Shown here: piece after piece, positions 31,280 through 44,100 of the stretch | How positions within the stretch are numbered: position 1 is the stretch's first letter | How the letters are laid out: each line of letters opens with the position of its first letter | Program-made: the position numbers and the translations under genes | From: Antedon mediterranea | Lineage: Eukaryota; Echinodermata; Crinoidea; Comatulida; Antedonidae | Assembly (NCBI RefSeq): GCF_964355755.1 | Contig: NC_092674.1 | Span: forward strand, 20,178,001 to 20,238,000 | Direction: 5' to 3' | Length of the DNA stretch: 60,000 bases | Notes under the pieces: generated by a model | The model's database searches: none | The model's input: the letters and a program-made list of their open reading frames with translations, nothing else | Told to the model about the DNA's origin: nothing

Positions 31280-31285
31280 AGGTTT

Positions 31286-32937
31286 GTTTAGTGTCAATTA
31301 GCAAATATCATAATAATATTGCATGTAGAAATCATATAATTCAGTGTTAACCTGGTTAATGTAAGTTTACATTCTGTATTAATTACAGTTGAACTCCTTT
31401 TAAGTTGATACACTTTGGCCTGTGGTCCCTAATAGGGCTGTTTGTTGAAACATATCTTATTTACTTCACAAGAAAGTGTTCACTTAAAAGGGATGTCCCA
31501 AAGAACGGTTCTATTGTATAATATGTATTGTTTTTTTTATTCATGTATTGATCATCAAATGAGAATTTATAAAAGTCATTTTTGTATAAAATTTCTAATT
31601 TATATTAATTAGAAATACTTTGATTTGATTATTTATGTACTTTTCATTTTCATTACAAGCGCTGAAATCACAATATGGATATATATGTCACAGACGAACA
31701 CCTGTATTTTAGTTATTATGAAAAATAGCCATAACACATAGGCTAAAGGAAAAAAAGAAAGGTTTAATTGATGGTTAAAACTATCAATATACTGTTAACA
31801 ATATTTACAACATATAATTGTTTAAATGTCAAATAAAATGTGTTACCAAAGGAAAGGTATTATTACAATTTTTTTTAATATGATCATTTAAAACACCTTT
31901 AATTAATTTATGACACTAATTAGACCAATATTCTATTACATCAACTGTTTATTCTCAAAATAAACAGTCATATTTTTATGCCCCGAAGTTCTGACGCAAA
32001 TCTACAATTGATTTTGATTACTCAATGTCATTGAAAAGAACGTTTATGTTAGTAATTCACAATTGTTTCCTTTTTAATACCACACACTTAGCACCTTTCA
32101 TCGGAGAAGGGATGAAATTATATCGGTTAAAATGCAATCATTTGTTTAGCAGTTGTCATCAAGCCAGTACTGACAAGGGCAATACCATAAATAACCTACA
32201 GCAAATTTTAAACCTTATAAAGAATAAAGATACGGAAATTATTAATTCTTTTTATGATTGATCTTCGTTGATCTACAAGGAAGCTGTAAAGTATCGAGGA
32301 AGCTGCGAAAATAACTTGTGTATTCATTAGTTTCCTGAATTGATTATGAAGTTCGTAATTAAGTGAGCTAACCTCTTCAACTTTTCTCGTTTTATTTTCT
32401 AAATGTCTTAAATAGGTGAAAGCATTTATTAAACAATGATGCGTAATTTTGTTAAAATTGCATGTTTTGTATGCCTTGGGCATTTTATGCGATTCGCAAT
32501 CGAACTAAAACATCTGTACGTGCCGCTGGACTGGTTCACTCATAATAGGAGCAATGCAGAATAAAAACATTTTAAAATGAAATAAATCTTGGGGCAAGAA
32601 AATTATTGTAATTATAGAGAACTAAAGGAATCACACTCTACTTGTCATAGACTTGTCAATCTCACAAAATCTATTTCTAGCTCATGTAAATGAAAAAAAA
32701 TAAATCAAGGTAAGGATTCTTCTAAGTCCAAATGATTACAGATTTACAGATACTCTTATTTTGGTATTTAATATGATAATTAATAAATCATAATTCTTTG
32801 TTTCTATGTCTTTGTGGAGAGTCTCTCAACTGTTATTTTTGTTATAACATTTATATTACGAATCCTGCCTCATTGATTTACATTTGTTCTGTCTGTTTGT
32901 TTGTGTTTTATATATGGTGAAATAAATGATTGCAATG
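31286..32937. other. Intergenic, nothing recognised
   Basis: About 1.65 kb between the hAT copy and the CpG-rich array. Frames at 32025-32261 and 32208-32483 show no domain. The end (32870-32937) is AT-rich flank of the array. Confidence 0.5.
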
Positions 32938-32940
32938 CAA

Positions 32941-34090
32941 ACTAGATTTGAACTCGTCACTACGGACGAGTTAGGTTATCCGCAGCGCAAAAGCCACGTG
33001 CACGTCATACGTTAGAATATTGCGCGCAGAAAAACGATTACGCAATTGAAAAAATGTTAGTGCGATCTCTATTTTGCGTCACCTCTAAGTATATACGGTA
33101 TAACACTATGTACTGTATACATACTACATACAGTGCACAATAGGTGCAAATAAGTGACCAAAGTTATTGACGCTTTTGAACCTGATGACGTCATAACAAT
33201 TTTAAAAATGGTAAATCATGCGAAAGATAATTGATTGATCTAGACAATATAAAAAAATTGAGTGAAATGGAATACGGATAAGTAGAGATGCGCTCTATTA
33301 AATTTGACGAGCTATGACGAAAGAGAAAAAAATCCTATATTTTATATTTGGGTGGCCATACGATGACGTCACAATGTCAAGTTAGCCATATCAATGCATG
33401 ATTCAAAAAATACAACTCATCTACTTCCAGAATATGTAATTTGAAAAAAGTTCACCACGTAGTTTAGAATTTATGACTGTTTAAAAAAAGGTATAATTTT
33501 GACGATTTTTTGAAGTTTTTCATCAAAAACACGCGCAAATTATCCAATTCTACGTGCTCGTGTGACGTGATTTTAAGTCGAAATTGATTGAAAATTTATA
33601 AATTTACTAGAAAAGGCTTAAAAAACAAAAATCAAGCAAAAAAAAGATGTTTTTGCGCTACGTGCGCACGCGCGCGTAAAAAATTTGCGCACGCGTGGGA
33701 ATTTTTGAAATGCTCAAAATGACATGAAACGCGTAGAAAGTTGATTAGAAATTGATTTTTCGCATTTTGAAATTTTAAACGCACGTGCGCGCGTAACTTT
33801 CTGTAAAAAATGCCATTTTCTCTCCATAGAAAGTTAGCGCATGATATGACTTAAATTTTTACCAAGTTTCAATACAAAATTACTTTTAGTTTTTATTCTA
33901 TGATCAATCATTGAAATTCATAAAATCGCACGTAACTTACGCTGCACGACTCTAAAGTCAAAAAACGAAACGTCCTGCACATCTACCGCTACAGGTCAAT
34001 ATTATGACAAAGTTACACAATCTTATGTTGGCCAGAATTACAGATATGCGTGCAACAAAATTCGTGGAAAGAAAGAAGAAAATAGAAAAA
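32941..34090 (-). repeat. Array unit 1
   Basis: The head hairpin is ACTCGTC-ACTACG-GACGAGT, then TTAGGTTATCCGC. The unit carries two perfect TGACGTCA palindromes (33186-33193 and 33364-33371) and a run of CGTGCGCACGCGCGCG-type sequence near 33660. Its tail includes an extra A-rich spacer of about 12 bases before the next head. Confidence 0.75.
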
Positions 34091-35233
34091 ACTAGATTTG
34101 AACTCGTCACTTTGACGAGTTTGGGTTATCCGCGCAAATGCCCACATGCACATACTTAACCATATGAACCTCGACAATTATTATGCCATCCTATGACATG
34201 AAATAAATATGTTTACAGTGCTGAATTGTACCTATTATGTAGCATATATCATATTACAGTATTTTACAGAATAAACTGTATATGTTATATACAGTGTAGC
34301 ATAGACAAAATTACGAGACCCATCTTTTAAATCCAATTATTAATACGATGACGTCATCAAATTGACATATAAAGATAACATTTTTAGAAGATAATTATCT
34401 AAATAATTACATTAAAACAAATTAGAAGAATTTTGGGCACGTAAAAGTGAGATGCGCTCTATTTAATGTGATGAGCAATAACGAAAGAGTAAAAAACCCT
34501 ATATTTTACATTCGTGTGGCCATACGATGACGTCATAACATCCGAGGGGTAAAGATTCTGCATGAATTCATATCTACAACATATCTACTTACATATAAAA
34601 TTTAAAAAATTGGGGGTCGTGGATGGTCCTGATGAGCTATAATAGATTCAAAATTGTCATTATTTTGACAATATTTATAACTTTTTCAATTAAAACGCGC
34701 GCAAATGGTATAAATCAACGTGTTCGTGTGACGTCATTTTAATTTCAAATTATGTCAATCTTTTTTTAAATGACTAGGAAAGGTTGGAAAATCATAATTC
34801 AAGAGAAAAAAACATGATTTTCATGCTCCGTGCGCACCATACGCGTAAATTTTTTTTTGCGCGCGGGAATTTTTGACATGCTCAGCGTAGAAAGTTGATT
34901 AGAAATTAATTTTGCGCATTTTGAAACTTAAAATGCGCGTGCGCGCGTAACTTCTTGTGAAACATGCCATTTTTAATCCATAGAAAGTTTGCCCTTGATA
35001 TGACTTAAATTTTCACCAAGTGTCAATACAAAATGACTTTTGGTTTATAATCTATGACCAATCATTGAAATTCATAAAATCGCGCGTAACTTACGCTACG
35101 CGACTCTAACGTCATATAACAAAGTTTCCTGCACATCTACAGCTACAGGTTAATCTTATGACAAAGTTATAAAAAGTTATGTCTACAAATATTTGAGATA
35201 TAGCTGCAACAAAATTCAGGGAAAGAAAGAAGA
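34091..35233 (-). repeat. Array unit 2
   Basis: The head hairpin is perfect: ACTCGTCA-CTT-TGACGAGT. TGACGTCA occurs three times (34349, 34528 and 34729). The tail GAAAGAAAGAAGA joins the next head almost directly, without the spacer seen after unit 1. Confidence 0.75.
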
Positions 35234-35829
35234 ACTAGACATGAAACTCGTCACTTTGACGAGTTAGTTATCCGCTCGACAAACGCCACGTGCACGTCAT
35301 ACGTTACAATATTGCGCACAGAAAAATATTAAGGCATTATGACCTGAACTGAAGAATATGATATGTTGTTATTTCTGAATTCTGTTATTTTGTGTCATAT
35401 AGTATACACAGTACAATCTGTATACATATCACAAACAGTGTAAAATAGGTGAAATTACGGGACCCGTATTTTATTGTAATTTTTAACATCTTGACGGTTT
35501 CAAAATGAAATGCAAAAGTAGAAATTTCAGAATGAAATTATCTCAGCAACAACATATTAACGTGTAGAAGAAATTTGAATACGTGAAATATTGATGCGCG
35601 CTCTTTTAAATGTAATGAAATATAATGCAACAGATGAAAATACGACTTTTTTTATTTAACTGGCCATATGATGACGTCACGACATTCAATTGGCACAATT
35701 TACACATGATTTTGTATCTACAATACAATAGCTTCCTGAAAACGTTTTAATCGTGATTATCACATTTTATTCTTACGAGGTATAACAGATTAAAATTTAC
35801 TGTAAAGATGAAATTAATGACCAACGTAA
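35234..35829 (-). repeat. Array unit 3, truncated
   Basis: It has a complete head (ACTCGTCA-CTT-TGACGAGT, then TTAGTTATCCGC) and one TGACGTCA (35672-35679). It breaks off about 600 bases in, where sequence matching the first third of another unit resumes. Confidence 0.65.
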
Positions 35830-36740
35830 TTTAAATTTTTAGGCATGATGACGTTAAAAAAATTAAAAAAATTTTAATTCATGCAAAAGATAGTTGATTG
35901 ACCTAGAATATATTAAAATCGGGGTGAAAATAGACAACGAATAAGTGGAGATGCGCTCTATTAAATGTGATGAGCTATGACGAAAGAGACAAAAATCCTA
36001 TATTTTATATTCGCGTGGCCATACGATGACGTCACAATGTCCGGTTACCCATATTAATGCATGATCCGATATCTACAACTCATCAACTTCCAGAATATGT
36101 AATTAAAAAAAAGTTCTCCATGTAGTTTAGAATCTATGACTGTTTAAAAATAGGCATAATTTTGACAAATTTTTGAACTTTTTCACCAAAAACGCGTGCA
36201 AATTATGTAATTCGACGTGCTCGTATGACGTAATTTTAAGTCAAAATTGTTTAAAAGTTGGTAACATTACTAGAAAAGGCTGAAAAAACATAAATCACGC
36301 GAAAAAAATATGTTTTTAACGCTACGTGTGCACCGCGTGCGTAAAAATTTTCGCGCGCGTGGGAATTTTTGACATGCTCAAAATGACATGAAACGCATAG
36401 AAAGTTGATTAGAAGTTGATTTTTCGCATCCTAAAATTTTAAACGCACGTACGCGCGTAACTTTTTGTGAAACATGCTATTTTTAATCCATAGAAAGTTT
36501 GCGCTTGATATGACTTAAATTTTCACAAAGTGTCAAAACAAAATTATGTTTGGTTTTTAGTCTATGATCAATCATTGAAATTCATAAAATCGCGCGTACG
36601 TCACGTTGCGCAACTCTGACGTCATTCAAAAATAGGAGGTGCACAAGTTCACGTAAATGTCGATGTGTTGACAAAGTTACGATATGTTCTGTTTACACGT
36701 TTTAGAGAAACGCGACGCACAAAAATGACAGAAAGAAAGA
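35830..36740 (-). repeat. Array unit 4, head missing
   Basis: It begins at the position equivalent to about 240 bases into unit 1 (GATGACGTTAAAAAAATTAA) and runs to the tail GAAAGAAAGAAG. It contains TGACGTCA at 36027 and 36617. The junction with unit 3 looks like a deletion or recombination within the array. Confidence 0.65.
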
Positions 36741-36789
36741 AGTATAATACAGAAAAAAAAAAAAAATTTGATGAAACAGGACGATTACA

Positions 36790-36962
36790 AGGAGTTATCC
36801 GCTACTAAGCGGATAACTAATAAAGATGAAAAAAAAAAAAGATATTTACAATAACAAGGGTTATCCGCAACTTACTAGTTGCGGATAACCAAAAAGAGAA
36901 AAAAAAGAAAAAAAAAAAAGATCCTGACAATAACAAGGGGTTATCCGCCAAGTGCGGATAAC
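36790..36962. repeat. Three tandem GGTTATCCGC hairpins
   Basis: Three modules of about 70-78 bp each hold a perfect hairpin: AGTTATCCGC-TACTAA-GCGGATAACT, then a 14-bp stem GGTTATCCGCAACT-TACT-AGTTGCGGATAACC, then GGTTATCCGC-CAAGT-GCGGATAACC. Purine- and A-rich spacers (AAGATGAAAAAAAAAAAAG type) separate them. The stem word is the same TTATCCGC found in the unit heads and the solo copy at 50.26 kb, which ties the two structures together. Confidence 0.85.
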
Positions 36963-36969
36963 CAATAAA

Positions 36970-39900
36970 ATAAATAGTATAACTAACACTGTTGCTTTTC
37001 ATAATCTGTGGCTGCAGACACAATAACCTATCATCAAGTTATAAAAGTTCTTATATTTTACTCTTCATAACAGTGTCCTGTTTCAGTTGTATCGGCTGCT
37101 TCTCACAAGCTTTGCTTTTTTTAAATTTTGCCCCTCTAAAACCAAATTATTGTAACTTATTATTAATTAAAATATTGAAGAAAAATATAATTGTTATTTT
37201 TTATTTGATTGAGAGGTTAAATTTTATTTTAATAGTGTCTTCTATAGTTTGATTTTGTTTAGCATCCTCTCTTTTTCGGCTATGCTTTCATAAATTCCGA
37301 TATTTAAATTTTTCAATGGGACTCATTTTGCAATTTTTTTCCTCCTGTAGAAATTTTATGTTTGTAATAAATTACCATTCCCTAACATATACAGTAACAT
37401 CTAAGTATCTACATGAACATTCTAGAATAAGATGTTTTGACTAAGAAACCATGTAAAATTAATATAAAAACAATCAGGAACATTCCAGAAGTGCTATTAA
37501 TAGAAACTGATCCAATAGAATAAGAAGTATAAGGAATGATGACAATTGTAAGATGGGAGAAAGTTTTTTGATTGAAGCATTTATTTTGAAGAAGGCTGGT
37601 TGGATATTAGATTGTAAAAGTTATTGTGAAGCTGTTGTTTAAAGTGCTTACTGGACTGTTGAAAGTTGAAATTAAAGCTTTGTTTTGAGTTTACAACTTT
37701 GTGGATTTTGTGTGTATACTTTCACAAGGGAATTCCTGAAGTATTTTTAACCGCTCGGAAACATACGTAAAGAGAGTTCGTGACAATGTTGAAAAATGAA
37801 CATAGCACATTTTTGCATTGCTCTGAATGAAAGAGTATGGAATACAGAACTTTCAAATACTGTATTACAAAGGAAGCAATGAAAATAAGTACCTGTTACT
37901 TTTGTTAGTAAAAAGAAAATATTTCCAATTTTTCAAAACATTCAATGTTCTAAGTAGAACTAACAAGAGATAATTTACAGTAATGATGACAATAATACAC
38001 ACTTAACTAAACAATATACATTCATTGAATCTGATAAGACTTGTAACAAAAGAAACATCTTTACTGGATTAAAGGCATTGTATCTTTGTCACAATTCGGT
38101 CAAATTAACAGTTTATCTTCGCAATCAATAAATGCTTCTATTCTGCTTTTGTATTATCTATGATTGTTCTCAAGGCCTACAGGCAGTTTGCATTCTTCTT
38201 CTGTTAAATGTCCCCGATACTGCACCTTACATATTACATTGGCTTTCTTTGTTGTACAAACTAACACTTTACAAAATAATGAATTTATTATGTAGTAATT
38301 GTGAGCATCTTAATTGATCAATAAAATTGATAACTTCATTTTATTAAATAATATTGGTAGTTTAAATTCAACAAATTCTCTTTTTAAAAAAGGAATGATA
38401 ATATAAACCATTACATTTCACAACTTACTTTAACTGTTAAATAAATATTATATTATATTGTTTTATTAGTTCTATCAAATACAAAATATATAATTTACCT
38501 AAAGATGTATAAGAAAATTGTAAAAAGTACAGTATATATGCAATACTGTATATAGCCCTGTTGAAACTTGTACAAATTTTTATCCCTGCATTGAATGTGG
38601 CAATATGGGAATCATGTATATCAACTTCCAGAAAGTTGAGAGATGTGCCGGAAAATGTGCATGAAAAAAATTGTTTTTTAATAATTTGTGAACTGCATTA
38701 ATAATGGAACAGTACAGACCTACATTTGTGCAAATGTCAAGCAGAGTATGTGTTTACACCCACTATTGAGTTATTAATAATAAAATAAAATATGATAAAC
38801 ATTTCCAAATATCATTATTTTAATGATCATTCAGTCAATTTCATCTAATCATTTGGTAGTAAAAAACCTTATGCAAAATGTCTAATAAAATCATTTGAAA
38901 GCAGATTCATTATTATTATTACAATGAAAATATCATTTTGATAATAAAGAATAAATTTTGACATTAGCATTGAGCAGTTCATCTTTCCTATCCATTGTTG
39001 AGTCAAGATGAACTAAAAGCATTGTCATAAAGAATACAGATAAAACAAATTACTACACTAATTCCAGAATTCTATATAATACCTCACTTCAAAATATTAA
39101 CACCACTCCATCGTATTACGACACATCATCGAAAAAATAAAGCATACTCCTAAGTGCTTAGACATCAAATTCTACCTCTTGGAAATTGTTACTAAGCGCC
39201 GGCAAAGATTTAAACTGTGACAAATATGCTTTGATTTAAATTAATTGACAATCTTAACTCTCTTGCAATCTTGAAAGTGGTTAAATCTCAGTATAAATGA
39301 AAGTAACGTCTTAGCTTTTTATACAGATGAGGAACTTCCTTTTTAGATGATTCAATTGATATACGGTAAGGAAGAAGCTTGACTTTAATATGACTACAAT
39401 AAGAAGTACTTTAAACAGTTATAGCCACACCAGAATTTCACCAAAAGTTTCAATACAAGCATAAAAACGTATATAGATGTACAGTAAGTAAACTTCTTAG
39501 CTTTATAACAGTTATAACGACACCAAAGTTTCACCACAAGTTTCACTGAAAATATACACAAATACATAATGGATGTACATAACTTCTTAACAAAAGATAC
39601 ACCAAATTTTAAAAAGAAAAATATAAAAGACAGTAACTTCCTAGCTTAATTAACATTCGAGTTACGTACTTTCAATTCAAAAAGAGTTTTTAACGTTAAT
39701 GTAACCACACACCAAAAAAAATAAATAAAACAACTTAAATCTATTATATTTTACATTCTAATATTGAAAACAAAAGAAAACAATAGACGTCCTTCACAAT
39801 ATAAATGTATTAGAATTAAATTGATTCTTAGAAATTAATCAAAGATATCGACTATATTATCTCCTTTGACTGTCCGAGATTTAGATAAAATCTGCTGTGT

Positions 39901-40680
39901 TATTTAAAGAGTGAATTTCATTCATTATATCAGATTGTTGGTAGGCTTAAAGGATTTATGGGTAGTTATTAGCTGCTTTTTTCTCAAATATATGTTAAGC
40001 CAAGTGATTTAAAACATTTTCTTAAATTAATTTGCACAAAGAATATTGAATATGGCAGAGCTGATGTAATCTAGCATTACATTATTAAAAGATGTAGAAT
40101 CATTTTAGTTTTAATATATAAATTGCAATATCAATTCAAAATGTAATATACTCATTTGTTACATCCCAGATGTGACAGATAATATCAAAAGCTGATCATA
40201 TGAATTTATACATAAAACATTACATTTAAACATTAGTTACCTAAATATTACACTTAAAAATTTGTTACAAGTTACATGATTCATTCATTGGTCTAATTGG
40301 TTGAATTTCATTTTCATCAACAACCCTTAACTTTTATTAAAATGTATTACACAAGAACAAATTTGACTATCTAAATCATTACACATTTATCTTTAAAATA
40401 ACTTCAAATAAAAATACCCTGAGTTCAATGCAACAGCAAGAAAGACATCAAGTTAAAAAACAAATATTAATATTATCATATTAATATAGAGTAAAGAAAA
40501 ATTACAATGGACATAATTAATTGTAAACACAGTGACAAAACTTAGGAGAAAAACTAAAATGAATCTCCAAAAAAATATTTGTATTTGGGAAGAAGTGGAA
40601 GTCAGTGGTCTCTTCATTAGAATTGAATTTAGTCTTCAAAAATGCAAATTCATGCACAAATTTTTCATCCATCACAAATT
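36970..40680. other. AT-rich intergenic region, nothing secure
   Basis: About 3.7 kb. A stretch at 37420-37740 has a TATA-like ATATAAAAAC and an ATTAAAGCTTTG...GTGTATACTTTCACA end that resembles LTR architecture, but no partner LTR or coding region is present. The frames at 36992-37252 and 38132-38317 have no domain. Confidence 0.4.
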
Positions 40681-41185
40681 GATCTAAAATATGAGGGATC
40701 TCTAATCTGAGGGATCTCTAATTTAATGGGATCTATAATTTGAGCCAGGGATCTCTAATTTAAAGGGATCTCTCTAATATGAGGTATCTTTAATTTGAGG
40801 GATTTCTAATTCAAAGGGATCTCTAATTTGAAAGAGATCTCTAACATGAGGGTTCTCTAATTTGAGGAATCTCTAATTTGAAGGATCTCTAATTTGAGGG
40901 ATCTAGTCTAATTTGAGGGATCTCTAATTTGAGGGATCTCTAATTTGAGGGATCTCTAATTTAAAGGGACCTCTAATTTGAGAGATCTCTAATATTAGGG
41001 ATCTCTAATTTAAAAGGATCTCTAATTTAATGGGATCTATAATTTGAGTGATCTCTAATTTAAAGGGATCTCTCTAATATGAGGGATTTCTAATTTGAGA
41101 GATCTCTAATTTAAAGGATCTCTCTAATATGAGGGATCTCTAATTTAAGGAATCTATAATTTGTAGGATCTCAAATTGGAGGGGA
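40681..41185. repeat. Minisatellite with ~16-bp unit
   Basis: About 30 copies of a unit near GAGGGATCTCTAATTT, varying between 16 and 18 bp. Variants include AAAGGGATCTCTAATTT and ATATGAGGGATC. It ends at CTCAAATTGGAGGGGAGACC. Copies are diverged, so it is not a freshly expanded array. Confidence 0.9.
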
Positions 41186-44100
41186 GACCTGTATCAATTA
41201 TATTACTGCTTGTTGATTTTGCTATATTTATAACAAATTATAATCAAATAAAACATTATTTTATTATATTGCTATTATAGAAAATTAAATTCTTTACCAT
41301 AAGACACATTCCTTGAATAAATTCAAGCATGAAGTCTGTCAATACCAATTGCTTAGCGTATTATTTCACATGTCACAAAAACACTTTATTACCGAATCGA
41401 TAACGAAAAATGAATTCATATAGATCTAAATACTTATACACATTGTCTTAATCTTTATCTTCACAAAGTAAGCCAAATGCTCTATCTATTGACGGCTAAC
41501 ACGCAATAATGTAGCCAGTGTGTCTCAGGAGAGACCACGCTTTATCAGCCGTGAAAGTAGAGTTGAATTAAACATGTTTGAATCCATAAATTTTCAGATT
41601 TGGATAATAAGCGATCAATTGTGAACACCGTAGATACTGATCAGATATCCGGCGGTCTACAATTATATGCTTCTTAAGGTGTTTGATAAATTGTTTAAGG
41701 TAATTGATTGATCCCAGTGTCTTTTTATGATAAATGTGAGTTGAAAGAAATTGAAATTGGATACAAAAATATGACAAGCTGTCAATTCAAGAAATATCGA
41801 TATTTGAAACCTGTTTACAAGGGTTTTTAAAAAAAACCAAAGAAACCATCTTAAAAGCACAGTGCTTTGGATTCATTAACCCAAATTCTACAGTAGAAAT
41901 TGGAATCTATTAACTGAAAATCACACCTAATTAAATCACTATAGAGAAAACATTTACAGTAGGAATATTGTATGATATTAATTGACATTAACATGGGGAT
42001 TACAAAGTATCATGGTATTATTATTGTTTATTAAATGTAAGTTGCATTTATTACAAATAAAATATCTGCCAATGTGCAGTATTTTACATATGGTCTCAAC
42101 ATATTAATTAAAGAATTGTAGGTTCAAAAACTCTAATTCATATTTTTCAATAAGGGGATATGAATACACATATATTAAAGAACTAGAGTATAAACTAAGC
42201 ACCATGGTGAGGCTATTATGCCTACTGTATCTGTTAAGATAAATATATAAAAATTGAAAACATTATAGATAACCATATAAATCAGATAATCACGGTCAGA
42301 TTTTATAAAAATAAACTCTATTTTAAATGGAATGTTTAGAGTAAATACTACCAATAATACTCAATAATACTACAAATTGATTTTAATTCTTTTAAACGTA
42401 GTATTAAGAAATATTATATATATACACAACAGGCACAGAACATTAATTCTAAACTGCCTGGTGATATACTAAAATTTAATTAATTAATGTTGTAGGCATT
42501 ATTTAACTAAAACAATCCAACAATTTCTTTGTACATGTATTCATATTCTTTAAAGATGTATTTTCTCCCAAAAATCCATAAAAAATGAAGATGAATAAAG
42601 AGACTTTGGATATGGTTTTGACTTGCCTAGAAAGAAAAAACAATCAAAAATAGTGATTTCACTTAAAAAAAAAAAATAAAAAAATTTAACTTTAAATTTA
42701 ACCTAAAACTCCCCATTTGACTATGTTTAGCTTAAATTACAGTTTTTTAGGTAAATAACTTTTTTTTTAAATCATTTTTTTGGTCAAAGTGAATAACTAT
42801 TATGTGACGACATTAAAATGGCATATTTAACAAACAAATGTTCAAAAATTGTTTTTACAGAGAGACAATATATCTTTTGAGAGATTATTTATTTGCATAT
42901 CTTAATTTTTTGTTGTATAGCAGCAAACAAAAATGAAAAACATTTCTATGTCGGACTAAAATTTATTTTTATGATCAATATTTATAATACTTTATTAATT
43001 AAATTATATTTATTTAGTAATAAAAAGGTAAGATAGATGTTTACTTTCGTGATAATTATAAAATGTGGGCGAAAGAAATTGTCATTGTAACGATTTTTAA
43101 TTGAATCAAACAGTTGGTACTTTATGATAACACAAGTGCACTGTATCAACAGATGGCTATGTCTAGAATAATAGCAATTATTATTAAAAGCAATCATCAA
43201 TTTTATCGTAGAATATATTCACTAACAAATACCATAACATTCATTAATCTACCATTTGAAGAAATATCATTTTTAAAATAGTTTAGTTTATAGATTAATC
43301 AAACCAAAATATATACAGTGTATACAGCATAATAATATAACACCCAGGCATACTCCTTCCCCTCTTTAACATAATGGCATTATTTGATTGCCACTCACAG
43401 CTAAAATTTGTACAGACTAAAGAGATGTTGTGTCCATTAAAACAATAATACTAACTTGTATTTACTATTTCTAATTAATATGTAATTATCCTTACAGGAT
43501 TGTATATAATATAAAAAAAACATAAATTCACAATTATTATATAAACAGTTCAGAATTTTAAGGGAATTTCAACACAGAAACTGTCTCTAGAGTATGATAA
43601 AATAAACCTTGACTCTGTTGATTATCATATCTAATTCCTATTTCTTCATGAGTACCAATGAGAGAACCCCGTCAGGATGTCAAAAACCCTTGCATGGATT
43701 TAGAGGCTATCCATGGTACCATACAAATGATTTTGTTTATTCTAATTTGTGTTAGATTTTCATGTATTGTATTGAAATAAATCAAATGAAATCAAAAAGG
43801 TTTTTTTTACTTTAATTTAAGCTATTTTTCTTAATTTTTTTAAATTGAAAGAATCATTCAATTTTCAATCAAAATAGCCTGATCCATGTGTAGTATTTTT
43901 AGTATTTTTATTGGTACTCACTTTAGAATAAGTGGAACACACCTTTCGGTAGTGCGTCCATACAAATATAAACAATTGTTTATATAAACATAAACATATA
44001 AAAGGAAAATGATGACTAACTTATATAATTTACTTACATGGAAAAAAACAAAACCTAATACAATGTACAGTAGTAATTGTACACTTGAATAAATACCGTA

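Larger units (their letters stand above)
32941..36740 (-). repeat. Tandem array of ~1.15 kb CpG-rich units (possible Helitron-derived concatemer)
   Basis: Unit heads ACTAGATTTGAACTCGTCAC begin at 32941 and 34091, and a variant (ACTAGACATGAAACTCGTCA) at 35234, giving spacings of 1150 and 1143 bp. A fourth, headless unit runs from about 35830 to 36740. Interior landmarks recur in each: GAGATGCGCTCTATTAAAT, CATACGATGACGTCA, AGAAAGTTGATTAGAA and TTGAAATTCATAAAATCGC. Unit tails end GAAAGAAAGAAG. Read on the minus strand, each head is a hairpin, then about six bases, then CTAG followed by T: the form of a Helitron 3' end. No Rep/helicase coding remains. Confidence 0.8.

Noticed and set aside
32941-36962. 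A CRISPR array
   Set aside because: Units are over 1 kb, the organism is an animal, and the short hairpin triplet has no regular repeat-spacer pattern.
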